Source: Cristatella mucedo (lineage: Eukaryota > Bryozoa > Phylactolaemata > Cristatellidae). From it: DNA of 57,385 bases. Made by a program: the position numbers and the translations under genes. The DNA lies in assembly GCA_009760855.2 (NCBI GenBank), contig WPIO01000289.1, forward strand, positions 64,001-121,385, given 5' to 3'. The notes under the pieces were generated by a model, which worked only from the letters and a program-made list of their open reading frames with translations, had not been told where the DNA came from and did not search any database. Of this stretch, positions 11,668 to 23,617 are shown piece after piece (the first letter of the stretch is position 1; every line of letters begins with the position of its first letter).

Positions 11668-12334
11668 ATGATCGCGGATGAGTTACCCCTTGGATTTTAG
11701 CGAGCTGACATTTAGTAGGCGGAATTTAAGAGGCTGTCCAACAACTGGGCGACGGCGATTAAGTGGCTCGTATTTTCTACCGTTTGCGTCCGGCCCGGCG
11801 GACGCTGGCTCTTCGAATTTGAATTAAACCTTGGTAACGGCCGTGGGAAGACGTTTCACAACGTGCTGGGCTACAGCAGGTGGGCTACTAACGCAACAAG
11901 TACTATTTAACGCTTTAAACTTACGAGTCGTAGGTTTCATAGCCGAGATGTTGATGGGGCGAACACAGGATGCAGGTAGGTTCTCACTGACCTGCAGGAG
12001 AAGGCCCGCCGGTAGGTATCGACTAATGGCGAAATCGCATCTTATGCTAAGCAGGTCATAAATAGTCACAGCGAAGATAGCAGCGGAATACCTGAAGGTA
12101 TTACCGAGAAATCAAGTAAAGGTACACACCAGGCTAGGAGTCGCCCGAGGCCGCTCTTTAGCGCTGGGAGGTGTACCATCGCCCAAGCGGCGATGTGGAG
12201 CTGGCGACTTAAGCACGGCAAGAGGCTGGTGTCATTTCATATTTGTAAGTCACGGCCAATATCACTTTCTTAACAATATTAACTAAGGCTGGCTCTTCAA
12301 CTCATATAAATAAATGTAAGAAGCTATTTCACGC

Positions 12335-12490
12335 TGACGTAGCCTAGTGGATACGGTACTTACATCGTCCAAGGTATAGTTTGATGCATACCATTTCCGA
12401 GGTCGTGGGTTCAAGCCCCGTCGCTCATGTTAAGTGACTGAGTAGAGATCTAGTTGTCTTGACGTTGCATACATAGTCGAACATAATCAT
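12335..12490 (+). mobile_element. tRNA-derived SINE
   Basis: A-box-like tagcctagtggatacgg, B-box gtcgtgggttcaagccccg, then a diverged family-B-like 3' block (agtagagatctagttgtctt). The stretch between boxes is longer than in a normal tRNA, so this is not a tRNA gene. Confidence 0.65.
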
Positions 12491-13035
12491 GTATATAGAT
12501 ACACTACATTTGGACTTAGAAAATTTAGTGGAGAAATTCGCAGTATGGGCTCAAGTGCACGACTATACACAGCAGCAGAGTAGCGGTTTATGGCTGGAAA
12601 TAAGTGGCATGTTTTGCCAAAGGCTTGCTATTTCCTTGGTGCATGTTTAGATATGCAGTGACGATATAAGCACATGCTGTTCTGTTGCCTCTTGCAACGG
12701 CAGTGAAAGGGTTACCTAAAGCCAAAAATGATCTGGGTGAGTGGATAGTAGCTTTTTACTTAAATTCACGAGACTCTAAGGGCGACCTGTTATTTCTGTA
12801 GGCGGAAGAATTTTCCAGCCTGAGTGAGACACAGATAGATTTCCGAAACTATGTTTTCTCTAATGGTGACAGAACGAATTTTTATTGGATGAATAATCTT
12901 GATTATTATGAAAGCAAACTATCTAGTTATGGAGGACTTAAGGCCCCAATCGTTCGCTGTAATTTCATGACTCGATGAGACCGAGTTACACTTTGTAAAC
13001 TACGTCATGAATCTGACTCACGTTATAGGTAAGGA
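12491..13035. other. Unassigned sequence
   Basis: No recognised gene or repeat. Confidence 0.4.
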
Positions 13036-13039
13036 ATAA

Positions 13040-14010
13040 TACTTATTATTATAATATATTTTTCGAGCACCCTCAGAGAGCTGAATCTCTTATAAGCACT
13101 TTGCAGATGCTGCATATTAAGCAGGCGGAAACATTCCCAAGCAGCAGGGGCAGTGTAAAGAGGTATATGTAAACGAAAGACGAATCACAAAGACCTACGA
13201 AAGGCTGGAATAAACATGTACGTTTTAAGCTACGTTATAAATTTTGTCGTTTCAGGAAAAACTGTGACAGGCATTGGCAGCGAGTTTCAGACTTTGGAAG
13301 CATACAAAATGAAAACACGATCTCCAACACTTTGAAGTTCATATGAGGTATGGCAAAACAATTCACGAAAGAACAGCCGGTTGTGTGGTTCTACGCCGGC
13401 CGGGGGAGTCGTTCTGATAAGTAGGCTTGAGCCTGGTTTATTGGGAGCCAGGGCAGGTGGGCGAGAAGTGGTGTCATGTGGCAACTGCAGCGCTCACGAC
13501 AGGCAAGCCTAGCGGCGGAGTTTTGCCCGAACTATAAACGCCAGATTGAGCGGGCCAGTAGACCAGCAAGCAGTGAGTTACGTGAATCGAGACGGGATTT
13601 CACAAATTTGTGGACCAGCTTCGATGTAGTATCCCTCAATAAGCAATCCCAAACTTAAGCAACGTTATGCAGCATAAAGAAATCTGACTTGACTGTGTGT
13701 CATATGTGGTCGTCTAATTAAGGGTCACTTTGGAAGAGGACTCCAACATTACGTGAATATTTCAGGAGAGATATGTTGGTGAAGCCAATTTTAAGCAGTA
13801 GGCTGGTTAGTCTCTGAATGACACTTGGTTTGCCAAGTAATAGTAAGTTGGCTTTATCGCCGTTTAATTTAAGAACGTTTTCTACCATCCATGCGGGGAT
13901 GTCATCAATACATGCAGCTAGAGTGTGGAGAAAATTTGACGTCCTTTAGGGCTGGAAGGGGTTCAAGCAAAGATACAGCTGAGGATGGTCTGCATAGAAT
14001 TAAAATAATA
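13040..14010 (-). mobile_element. LINE family B copy, decayed
   Basis: Begins (minus-strand 3' end) with an ATT-rich tail and the 'agagattcagctctctgag'-like block near 13075. The RT thumb region follows at 13260-13680, then the block matching the catalytic downstream part (atccatgcggggatgtcatc, near 13890). Many stops. Confidence 0.7.
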
Positions 14011-14099
14011 GATTGTGCTTGGAAATCTTGTGTACGACTCATTCATCCGAGTAATTATGTGCTTTTTATGTTACATCTTTAAACAAGCTTGACTTGACC

Positions 14100-14345
14100 T
14101 TGGACATCTAATGGAACCGGAACAGTTTAAGAGAATGAGGAATGTCCCGAAATCGCCACTGGGTACACAACAAGGCCAGTAGGGCAGATATCCTTAGAGA
14201 TAACGAGATCCATGATATATCCACGGATATGAATAGTATTGTAAACGTGTTAGTCTGAAACCGTAGTTCTCCTGACGCTTAAAAAATAAATGAACCTGGA
14301 TGTCGCTTCAGTTTTCAACGTGAATTTTAACATTTCCCCCAATAC
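14100..14345 (-). mobile_element. LINE family A endonuclease fragment
   Basis: Aligns by eye with 11120-11320 of the main family A copy (gatatccttagagataacgagatcc; atgatatatccacggatatg). An isolated fragment of the EN domain. Confidence 0.6.
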
Positions 14346-14855
14346 ACAATGTTAGACCACAGGATATCCGTCAAGGTTCAATGCAGAGTCTGGCGACCAG
14401 GGAGTGAGCCGGATTTGCATGTAGCAACTCGGGCCCTCCTCTGCTCAACCAACCTCGATATGTATGCACCCCAACCTCGGTTACATGCATTGCAGGTATG
14501 GGATAGTCTTAACATAACTCCCTGGCTTTATCTCGGCTTGCCACAAGTGTACACATCCTTAGAGCTAGGTAGGAGCAAGGCAAAGCTAAACCCCGAGCTG
14601 CGGCGATGGCCTTGTGTATTGCTGGGGAAATACTTATATTCTGATAGCAATATTCTGATAGTGATTTACGGCCTTCCCTTTACACTCCATTCCGACCGAT
14701 CGTATCACATCCGACCTGAGTGGAACGTCATTCATTCGTCAATCCACTGCCATTCCTATAATCTTATGTTGAAAGTCTTTACAGGCTCCATTTGACTGCT
14801 ACTCCTTGTCCGATGCCTCACAGACTTCATTTAAAACTCTATCCCTCCTTATTTA
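14346..14855. other. Unassigned sequence with a 148-codon + frame
   Basis: A + frame from ATG 14349 to a stop at 14795 is open but has no recognisable motif and no splice context. I do not call it a gene. Confidence 0.3.
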
Positions 14856-14859
14856 TTAC

Positions 14860-16335
14860 TGTAACGCCGAAGGCTCGGCGGGGTAGGCTTGACCTGCCGC
14901 TTACCTAGCGGCGTAACCTTACGCCTACTGCCGTTCGGTGCGCGCCTACGCGAAATAAGCTGGCCGCCACGAAACGAGCGTTTCTGGCTCTGACCTGCTT
15001 ACCGTTACTAAAGGGGGTCGCGAGTCCGCGGCGTGAATTGGAAGCGAGACACACAGATTCGGCATTTTACTGAACTTTATTCGCAAGCGCACAAAGTCGC
15101 TGCGCGTCTAGTTCAGCTTTATCTCCACACTCCTCGCACGTTCTCAGCTAAACCAACACTCTTGCGGAGGGAATACTCCTCCACACTAAGCGCGACCCGG
15201 ACCCTAAACCCTAACCGGTGAACTAGGAATCCGTTCCCACCTGTGCCGAGGGAATACCCCAAACACGCCAACGTAAACACTCTTGCGGAGGGAATACTCC
15301 TCCGCACTGAAGCGCATACCGGAGTCTAAACCCTGACCGGTGAACTAGAACTCGGTTTCCAACAGTGCGGCAGGAATACTCCACACACGCCACCTCAAGC
15401 ACTCTTGCGGAGGGAATACTTCTCCACACTGGGGCTGCTTACGTGTATAATGGGAAACGACCCAAATAGACGGAACCCGAACCAGTCTAAACCCTGACCG
15501 GGAACTAGAACTCGGTTTCCACCAGTGCGGCAGGAATACTCCACACACGCCAACTCAAGCACTCCTACGGAGGAAATACTTCTCCACACTGAAGCTCGAA
15601 CCGGAGCCCAAACCCTACCCGGAGAACTAGGGCTCCACAGACACCAACTACGCCTAGCTCGCACCGGCAAATCCCTATGCCGAGACCACGTGCTAGCGCG
15701 AACACACAAAACACGAAAGAACACAAAATGCCAGCTCGGGCGCGATACGACCGTGTTCGGTGGAGTTCCACCGAATCCTTCTAGCGCTGTCTCGTCTTGT
15801 TCCGTCCATCGTCGGCGGACAGCCCGCCCTCCTCCCTCGCTTTCAGAGAAACGAGTGCCCGACTGCGTCGAGGCGCAGAGCCGGACCAAAAGACTAAAGA
15901 CACGAGGCCAAGAGCGAGCGTCGCTCGACTCTTAAATACCTAGCTGGAACAATGGGCAAGAGCTTAGTGGTATTGGGCCGGACACCTTGGCCCATTACAG
16001 AAAGGAATTACTATCGTCCCCAGGCCACTGGAAGAGCACCTCCGTCCAGCTTGAATGGCGAATGGGTTCCAGAAGATTCTTTCTTGGAAAGAGGGAAGGC
16101 GGGGGTTGACAGGCCAGCCAACATCTATCAGCGGCTTCCGCGAGTATCGGACCAATTCTAAAGGCCGAATCGCCGCCGCTCGTCTCAGAGCTTCCTGGCC
16201 TTCTCCTAAGCGCTTCCTCTCTAACCGCACTGACGCTCCTCTCTGGTTCACTGCTCCAGGACAAAGGGGCACTAGCCCGCCGCCGAACAGCTCTTGTTCG
16301 CTCTAAAATTCAGCCAAGGCCAGCAGGGCGCTACA
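14860..16335. mobile_element. Probable solo LTR, 1.48 kb, GC-rich
   Basis: Begins TGTAACGCC and ends GGGCGCTACA, a TG...CA element with matching short inverted ends (TGTAACGCC against TGTAGCGCC). It is flanked by TTAC on both sides (14856-14859 and 16336-16339), a 4-bp target duplication as LTR elements make. It is clearly richer in GC and CpG than its surroundings and holds an internal tandem repeat. No internal pol region or second LTR adjoins it, so it is probably a recombined solo LTR. Orientation is not certain. Confidence 0.6.
15157..15640. repeat. Tandem repeat, about 121-bp units, inside the LTR
   Basis: The block 'cttgcggagggaatact' recurs at 15161, 15282 and 15404, with a variant at 15564. 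Units also share 'accctaaccggtgaactag' and 'gtgcggcaggaatact'. The first periods are 121 and 122 bp; the last is 160 because of an insertion of about 40 bp. Confidence 0.85.
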
Positions 16336-16339
16336 TTAC

Positions 16340-19250
16340 TAAGCATTCCCCGACACTGGCTTGGTCTCGCGGACTATGCCGAACCTTTGGAAGCAGGCTT
16401 GCTCCCGAGCCTTGTATTGTTAGTCGCGCTCGGTGTTGTGCTTGCTCGATGCATATGGGTGTTCTAACTTGCTCAGAGTCCCCACACTGATGGATTCCTC
16501 ATCTGAGGCAAATAGTTGAAATTAGCTCTCACCCTCGAGCTAATGTACCCAGCACCTGCGACCAATAGTTAGGCCATTGACGTCTGCTGTTATTGGTCGA
16601 GCTCTCGAACAAGTATGTGTTAGGGTGTAATACAGATTGAGTCATGCTTACTGCTCACGCCCGCACTGCGTCTCAGTGAGACTTTACTGGCACTGCGGCC
16701 GCCAGAGTCACGCCAGTATACACCATCGGCTATGCCAAACGCCTCAGCCGCATGTAGATTGATGCCAGATAGCAAGCAAGTGACGGTACGAAAACACCTA
16801 ATGTCTAAGAACAACTGTGTATGAGGGCTCTCAGAGTGAATGTTCACGATCGTCCACTCCTGCGCCTGGAGTTCCCACTGCCCCTCCTATGCCAGCCATA
16901 AGTCACACTGAAAATCAACATTGCCTCGTAAAACTATTATCCTAAATAAAAAAGGAACTCACTAATTCATAAAACCGTGCTTCGATATAAAACGACACAG
17001 TACGAAGCCTACATCACACCTCTGACAACCGTAGGGTCCCAGCTGCTATTCTCACTAGCTACCCAGCCTATTAAGCTCCAGTGCTCTGTGTTCAATATCT
17101 TCGAGCATTTTACCCATTTCCTGTCTTTGGGCACTGCATTGCCCCTAGGTAAGTTCTCGCACTATGCGTTCGCGGCTAAAAGGTTGTAGCAAATCTTTCT
17201 GAAGTCACATTCAGTGTTGGCTGTAATAAATAGGCGATTTTTGTGCTTTAACTACGTTGGTGGGTCTGGTAGCTCTGCTTGTGCAATAAACAAACAAAAA
17301 CGCTGTTTTAAAAAAGTATAAGTGATAGGCTGCATATTACTGCTGATGCAACCAGTTAATTCCAAACGACTATTTTATAGGCTTGCTGCATCTCAGGCTC
17401 AGCAGACTCATTGACGTGCAGGCTCCTGCTGAAAGATAGGGACAGTGGTCTGGCCTATGCCATACAATGTGTGATGCAACACGTCACCTGCGACCTCGCA
17501 CAAATATCTTGGTAGCCTTCAATCAACGTATATTCGGCTGACATATGCTGCTAAACAGCAGGCAGCCACTCTCTCCCTGTCCCAATTGTATCTGCCCCCC
17601 TAAGACAGTTCACTTGCCTCTCCTTCCTAAAGGCTGCCCTGCCCATCAGTAGCCGGCTAAGCCACATCAAAGACAGGCCATCATGAAACAGGTGACCTCT
17701 GACCAGCCATTAACATCATGCCTCGTGATCCAGTGGTCTCTCACCCCACAGGGCACTCAGTAAAGCAAGCCTACCACTCAAATCATCTAAGAATGAACGG
17801 CATTGCACTCACTCGCTGCAGTAAACTAAGAGAAAACTGCTTCATAGGAAGATTGCCGAAGCAAATGCAAAATTAGAAGTCTGTGACGTAGAAGGAGAAC
17901 CAGTGATATGCTGCAGCTGCGTTTGCCTCCTGCACACTACACAATAGCCAGTCGTAGCCAAACAATAATCATAAATAATCATAACCATTGCTACCTATAA
18001 GCCACGGCATATCGGAGCTATTTCATAAGCTTTTCTCAGTTACATTTCAACACACAAGCTCAGACTTAGTGATAGAGGGGCATTGCAAAGTTGCTGTGTT
18101 TAGGAAGAACCGATTATCTGATTATTTTTCGGTATGTAGTTTAATTTGTCACCGGTTAAGGCTCCGATTTTTCAGTGGCTCCAGCTGAATTTTGCGATCG
18201 GCTGTTGTCGTTAGACCTAGTACAGTGCAATGCCTGGTGTTTATACAGCCTAGTGATTGTGTTGTTTTTTTGTACTTTTTGAGCTAGTAGCACTGCAGGT
18301 AGGGTATTGATCGCGTTGAAATTATCAGTGGCGTATTGCAAGCTTCAAGTCTTTGCACGATGCATGCATGTGTTATTATGACTGCTGGACCCTCACTGTC
18401 CCGGGTAGCAGCACGAAGCCTGAAACGCACACAGACCCGAAGCTAGCCATTGGCCGAATATAACAACAAAGCGATAGGAACAACACCGTATTAAGAAAAC
18501 CTCCCTTGACTGTATGTCAAAGCTGATACGACTAGTGACTTATAGCGGACTCTCTAATAGGATTATAGCAGCTGGTGTTCAGCTATAGCAATCGCCCACC
18601 AGGAGACCCTTGCTCTGTGAGAGCTACTGGGGTCAGGCTGATGCTGAACATAGTCGCCAGGTAAGAAGTTATGCAATAATCTTGCTCACGTTTAATCATA
18701 TTTCGCACTGCTCATAAGCTTTGGTATATTGTGGCTATTTACTAAGCGTTTCGGTTTTATTTCGGAAGCTACGCTCATTGTTTATAATCTAGGAGCTGCA
18801 GTCGGGCTAATCTACAATGATCATGGGGCGTAGCAGTGCCTCTGCCCGAGCATGTGAGGTCCATTCTGACATGGCTGACCGGCCTGGGCTCGTTCGGCTT
18901 AATGTGTCACCACCCGAGGTATTCAGTTCAGTGCGGTTTTTATCGACAACTTTGAAAGTCGTCTAATTTTTCACAAATAATTCAGATCTGCGATAATTAT
19001 CATATCTTTATGGTGATTTCAGATCGAGACAACTATCAAAGTTGTTAGGTAACCGTGCGGGAGGGGGTTTGTCGCACGAAACTTTGTCAACCTTCTTTCC
19101 GTTGTCGATCACAGACTGTCACCGTCAAGTAATCGAAGTCTCAACTAAGAATTGAATAAATACACATTAGCTAATTTACCAGCTTCATTTGTGTAGCAGC
19201 AGAAGAGACTAACGGCTATTACCACCGTTTGCAATTAGTAATCAAGGGTC
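16340..19250. other. Unassigned, about 2.9 kb
   Basis: No LINE A/B match and no convincing exon. Contains a short inverted repeat at 18946-19048. May be old transposon DNA or an intron. Confidence 0.4.
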
Positions 19251-19254
19251 ACCC

Positions 19255-19370
19255 ACTGCAGGAATCGAACATATGACATCAGTGGAATTTTCTGCTGGTC
19301 CACGCGCCTATGTGGACGCTATCCCCTCTCTCTCTCCCTCACACTCTAGGTCTCTCTACATTTCGGGGTA
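19255..19370. repeat. (TC)n-bearing repeat family, copy 1
   Basis: Contains 'cgcctatgtggacgctatcc' followed by (TC)n and 'acactctaggtctctctaca'. The same block recurs near 19785-19845, and more diverged at 22005-22090. On minus, a tRNA B-box-like 'gttcgattcctgc' suggests a SINE-like origin. Confidence 0.55.
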
Positions 19371-19419
19371 GTACCGAAGCCATTCTAACCGGCATTCGTT
19401 AGACCAATACTTAAAAAGG

Positions 19420-21325
19420 CTGTATTAGATGTCGGGATCCTTGCAAACTAGCACCTACTTTCCTTTCCCCTTTTTGTATAAGATTCTTGAGAATATTGTC
19501 AGTAAGCAGCTGGTCACCCAAAATAAAAAGACTGAAATTTCTGAAAATTTTTTTCTAGGTTCCAGCAGCAGCGGCACTCCACTGAAACGTTCGGCGTGGC
19601 CACGCCCATAGTGCTGTTCTGCCCCAGCCGGACTCACCTCACTCCGCCGGCCAAAAGGAGCACTGACCTCATCAGTCGCTGCAGTTGGTCAGTATCGAAT
19701 GACTAAGCTGGATTTAACAGCAACGGGTCAGCTGTGCTTGCATGACCCGCCAGTGCTGCAGCATGGAACCTTCTGCTTGTCCACACGCCTATGTGGACGC
19801 TATCCCATCTCTCTCCCTCACACTCTAGGTCTCTCTACATTATCTCTTACTGTCTTTTCTCCACTGACGCTCCGGAGCTCCTTCTACGATGGTTACTACA
19901 TCTGTATGTACGCTCGTATGATTAGGTTGCCTATGTATAATGTAGTACAGACGTCGTTGTCAGTACCACAAGTCACTTGTTGGGGGCAGCTTTCATTTAG
20001 TCACTCAGCCATTTGAGCACGAGCTCCTACAAAGCAGCCCCTCCATGTAACCAATGATATCCTATGCAGTAACGATGACATTAATGTCACTGTCCTAGCA
20101 CTTCTAGATCTATCACCTGCCATCGACTCCATTGACCATGATTTCGTGCTTGAAAGATTAAGAACAACGAGCGGTTCGGCAGACGAAGCACTGGCGTGGT
20201 TTAAATCTTACTTGTCCAACCATGCTTAATACGTTTCATGTAGGTTTCGGGCCTAATCTAACAAACCAGTCACCTCTACAGTTCCTAAAGGGTCCGCCCT
20301 GGGTTCGTGCCTGTAATCCATTTCTACTTAACATCTACGAACAGTCTTTCGGGCCACGGAATAGACTATTATGGTTATGCTGACGACTGCTGCACTTAGG
20401 ATTGCCCAAGCCTGTGGCTGTACTGGAACGCTCTTCTAATAGGTAATGCTGGTAAGCGAATGTCACCACCGACCATCTAATAGGTGATGCTGGTGTGCGA
20501 CCAGCACCCTTGTGCTCGGAATTAAGGTATTTTCTTCTACAGCTGCCTAAATTTTGAAAGATTTGTTAAGAAGACTGTTTCCACAGCTGGCAATCACGTC
20601 TGCTTCCAATCTAAAATCAAGAACTGCCTTTCACAGTTGCATGCGTAAGATTTAAGTGGCTCCTTAGCTCTGTCTCTGCTGGATTATTTTTAATTCTCTT
20701 GTGACTGGGCTACCAAAGACAGCACTAAGCCACTGCAGCAAGCTATGAATATGACCGCAAGGCTAGTTTACAAATCTCGGAGGTTTGACCACGTGTGTCC
20801 TTTGCTGACCGAGCTTAGATGGCTGTTTATTGATCCACTTATACAGAGCAAAGTTCTTACACTGACTCACAAGGCCAGCCACGGCCTGACTCCTGTAGAC
20901 CTAACTGAACTGCTACTACAATTCCAGCCTCTTTTGTCCTCTGAACCTAAATGAAAAAATAGCTCTACTAAAAATACGACGGCGACAGAAGCTTTTGCTC
21001 TGTAGGCTCTAGACTGTGGAACTCACTTTCATAAACTTGAGCAACGACAACTGCTCCCTTGCCTCTGATTGTGGCACAAATTTCTAGCTTTCCTGAGCTG
21101 CTTCTTCCATAATTCCATGACCATTACTTTAACCTCTCTCTTGACTCAGGCAAGCTTCTCACTTTCTCTTTGTTGAGTGAGAGGAAGGCTGTTGGCTACC
21201 AAATGCATACCAAATGCATACCGAAAGCTGCTTATGCTGTGAGTGAGCTATCCAAAACTATTTTTCATAACACTCACATAGTACTTGTGGCTTTGTAGAT
21301 TTACAGATGGAGGCACATTAAGAAC
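19420..21325 (+). mobile_element. LINE family A copy, decayed, interrupted by another repeat
   Basis: The RT motif 1 region (ILENIVSKQLVTQNKKTEI) is at 19480-19555. Sequence breaks at about 19590 and resumes near 20011, where the family A order continues: motif A region (20090-20140), thumb (20745-20954) and 3' UTR to about 21320. Many stops. Confidence 0.75.
19590..20010. mobile_element. Repeat inserted in a LINE A copy ((TC)n family copy 2)
   Basis: Splits the LINE A sequence. Shares its central and 3' parts with 19255-19370 and its 5' part (gccccagccggactcacc) with 21850-21880. Younger than the LINE it interrupts. Confidence 0.6.
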
Positions 21326-21839
21326 GAGTTACTTACTTCCTGGCTTATGTGACCAAGTCACTTTCATGGCTGGCCTGTTGACTAGTCGGCGATAGTAGCC
21401 ATTAGGCCTTTTCCTGGAATGCTGATGATGGTGGAAGTAAATAATGGCATTACGGGGCTCCGAATTGCATGTGCATGAATAAGCATTCACCACCAGAGAT
21501 CTTTCCGAACCATAGCCTTGGTTAGCTATTGAGGAAGTGTCCCATATCAAAACCCTCACTGCATTGTGATTAGGCTCTCCAAAAAGCTTATATTAGGATA
21601 CATTACGTTTTGAATAGCATTAATTGTACTTTTACAATTGCACATCCCACTTGGTCTCAAGCTAGGGAAATTGCTGCCAGGCAGTGGCATCACTATACTT
21701 CTTTTTCTTGCAGTCTTGTGGCCCAGGCCTTGAAGCCCGTGGGAATTGCTTCCTTGTCTGATCTCAAGGCCCGCCAGTTGCTTCATTTAGATCGCGAATC
21801 TTGCTTCATAACATCTTATGAAGGCGTGGCTGTGCAGAA

Positions 21840-22150
21840 ATGTTGTTTTGCCCCTGCCAGACTCACACCACTCGCCAGTCCAACTGGTACACTAAGCATG
21901 AGCTAATGAATCATTGCAGTCGGGCTGTATCAGCTGCAAGGAAGGTTTAACTGCTGGGTGGTGTGACCCCATTACCGTCGGAGAGACGTACTCCCAACTT
22001 GTTCATCGGCCCGAGTGGACACTATCCTCTCTCTCTCTCTCTCTCGCTGTCTACTTATCTGTCTCTCTGCATCCCTCTCTTACTCTCTCTCTCTCTCTCC
22101 CTATCTGTCTCTCTGTCTCCATCTCTTTCTCAACCTCCCGTACTCCATCT
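21840..22150. repeat. (TC)n repeat family, copy 3
   Basis: 'gcccctgccagactcacacc' then 'cggcccgagtggacactatc' then a long CT-rich microsatellite (22022-22130). The order matches 19625-19830. Confidence 0.6.
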
Positions 22151-23325
22151 CCGAATCTGCTTATACGATGGTATTTACACCAGTATTTCCACTCGCTCTT
22201 GCATCTGCTACTTTTGCTGCCTGAATATAGTACAGCCATCGGCTCGTCCGAAACAGGCATCGTTCATCATTCTTCTTCTTCGCTTTGTCTTCAAGTCCCT
22301 ACACTGTCTAGCTCCTCGAATCTTACTTCTGTCATCCTTTAAGTAGGAGGTTTAGACCGCAGAGTTGCTGCAAGTCTTGCTTCCTACTCACTCTGCTCAC
22401 TGAGTGGAAACGGCCGCATCCCCTTTAGTTGGATGTTATGAACTAGCCCCGAGTGATGCTCATCGCAGCAAATTGGAGTTAGACGCTGCTGTTTATGTTT
22501 TGCTTGCACCAGAGAAAAAAAGCAAAACATGAAAATATGTTGTATTATTTTTCAGAGCTGCATTGGTAAATGGAATCTGCTCTCTGTATTCTGTCCGAGT
22601 TCTTGCTGTCATTGTCAGTGTGTGTCAGTACGTCCACAATTCCTTTCAAATCAATGCTGTAGGCGTGGCCTGAACAGCACCTATGATCGATCACTTGCTA
22701 AGTCTGGACCAATTCTTGGCCGAAGTAGTAGAATCGTCAAGTCTGCCATATGTCTTGGAATGCCCCTCCCTTTCGGTGACGTATACACCGAAGACTCGGG
22801 TAGGTAGGAAGAAAGGCGTACCTTTTTAGACCAGGCTCCTTTGCAGTTGGCTATTGTTCAGTTGTCAGTGAGTTCTTAAGGATGATGCCTTAAGTTTAAG
22901 CTTTGTATTGGCTTGCCTGTATGAACTGCAATTTTTGGTGTAATGCTTTCTTTGATAAGCTTGCTTAACGGTGGCTGTATTTGGCAACCATGGCCTAATT
23001 TAGGATTGGCCAGGATTCCGGGAATAAATGACGCACATCGGCACTAGAATCTTGCTGGTTTTTTGACTGTTTATGATCGTTTTCTCTATGAAACATTTCG
23101 CCTTTGGACGATTGATCTTAGCGGGCATTGTACCCTGGTTTAATGAGTAAGGCACTCAAAGGTGAAGACCACACAAGCGAAAATATTGGTATTTTGAGGG
23201 ACATCGCTTATATGGTTAGTTACTTCATTTATAGTATTTATATATCGTTCAGTTATATCATATTGATAGGTAGGTTTTCATCTGTTCTCGTTTAGGCTGA
23301 TAAAGAAGATGAATAATGTCTAAAA
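22151..23325. other. Unassigned sequence
   Basis: No gene or known repeat recognised. It may be the upstream part of the element that carries the YqaJ-like fragment. Confidence 0.35.
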
Positions 23326-23328
23326 GAT

Positions 23329-23617
23329 ATGTCATCTGTGTTTGTTAAATATTGTTTAGCAGATCGACAGCCTTATTGGTATCGTGGCACGTCAGCCGTA
23401 ACAGCAATCTCTCCAGCTTGCAGTTTGCACTCAATAATTGCTTGCTGCCGGTCTCCTATCCACGACCTAATTAGTGGACTTTTGTGCAAAGTAGAATTAA
23501 AAAGTATCACAACGAAACCTATTTACAGCTATTCTAGAGATGAGTGTTACAGTGATAGTCCTGATGGTATGATTCACGAAGGAAAGTCTGAAGCACTTGT
23601 AGAAATTAAATGCCTAT
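23329..23617 (+). pseudogene. YqaJ-like nuclease fragment cut by a LINE
   Basis: A + frame ending ECYSDSPDGMIHEGKSEALV followed by EIKC. The S-P-D-G ... E-I-K pattern is the metal-binding core of YqaJ / lambda-exonuclease-type recombinases, which occur in phages, viruses and some eukaryotic transposons. The frame is open for about 95 codons, and the LINE B sequence begins right after EIKC. The first half shows no recognisable motif. Host relic or transposon gene cannot be told apart. Confidence 0.42.

Larger units (their letters stand above)
8725..12240 (-). mobile_element. LINE family A, near full-length copy (L2/CR1-like)
   Basis: The best copy in the window, about 3.5 kb. From 5' to 3' on minus: a short upstream frame (12069-11824) of unclear role, an apurinic-type endonuclease, reverse transcriptase, the post-RT region, and a 3' UTR ending in a 'gtacattacattac'-like tail at about 8728. 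The 5' border is approximate. Coding is broken by in-frame TAA codons (near 11083 and 9838) and a frameshift near 10860, so it is inactive. It still preserves most of the motifs, which suggests a fairly recent insertion. Confidence 0.85.

Noticed and set aside
14349-14795. 148-codon + ORF from ATG
   Set aside because: No motif, odd composition, no splice context; cannot be told from chance.
15195-15220. Telomere-like 'accctaaaccctaacc'
   Set aside because: Only two units, present as part of the 121-bp minisatellite; not a telomere or clear interstitial telomeric array.
15395-15889. 164-codon minus frame, and other long frames on both strands of 15.1-16.3 kb
   Set aside because: They arise from GC-rich tandem repeats inside the probable LTR; several frames are open at once and none shows a domain.
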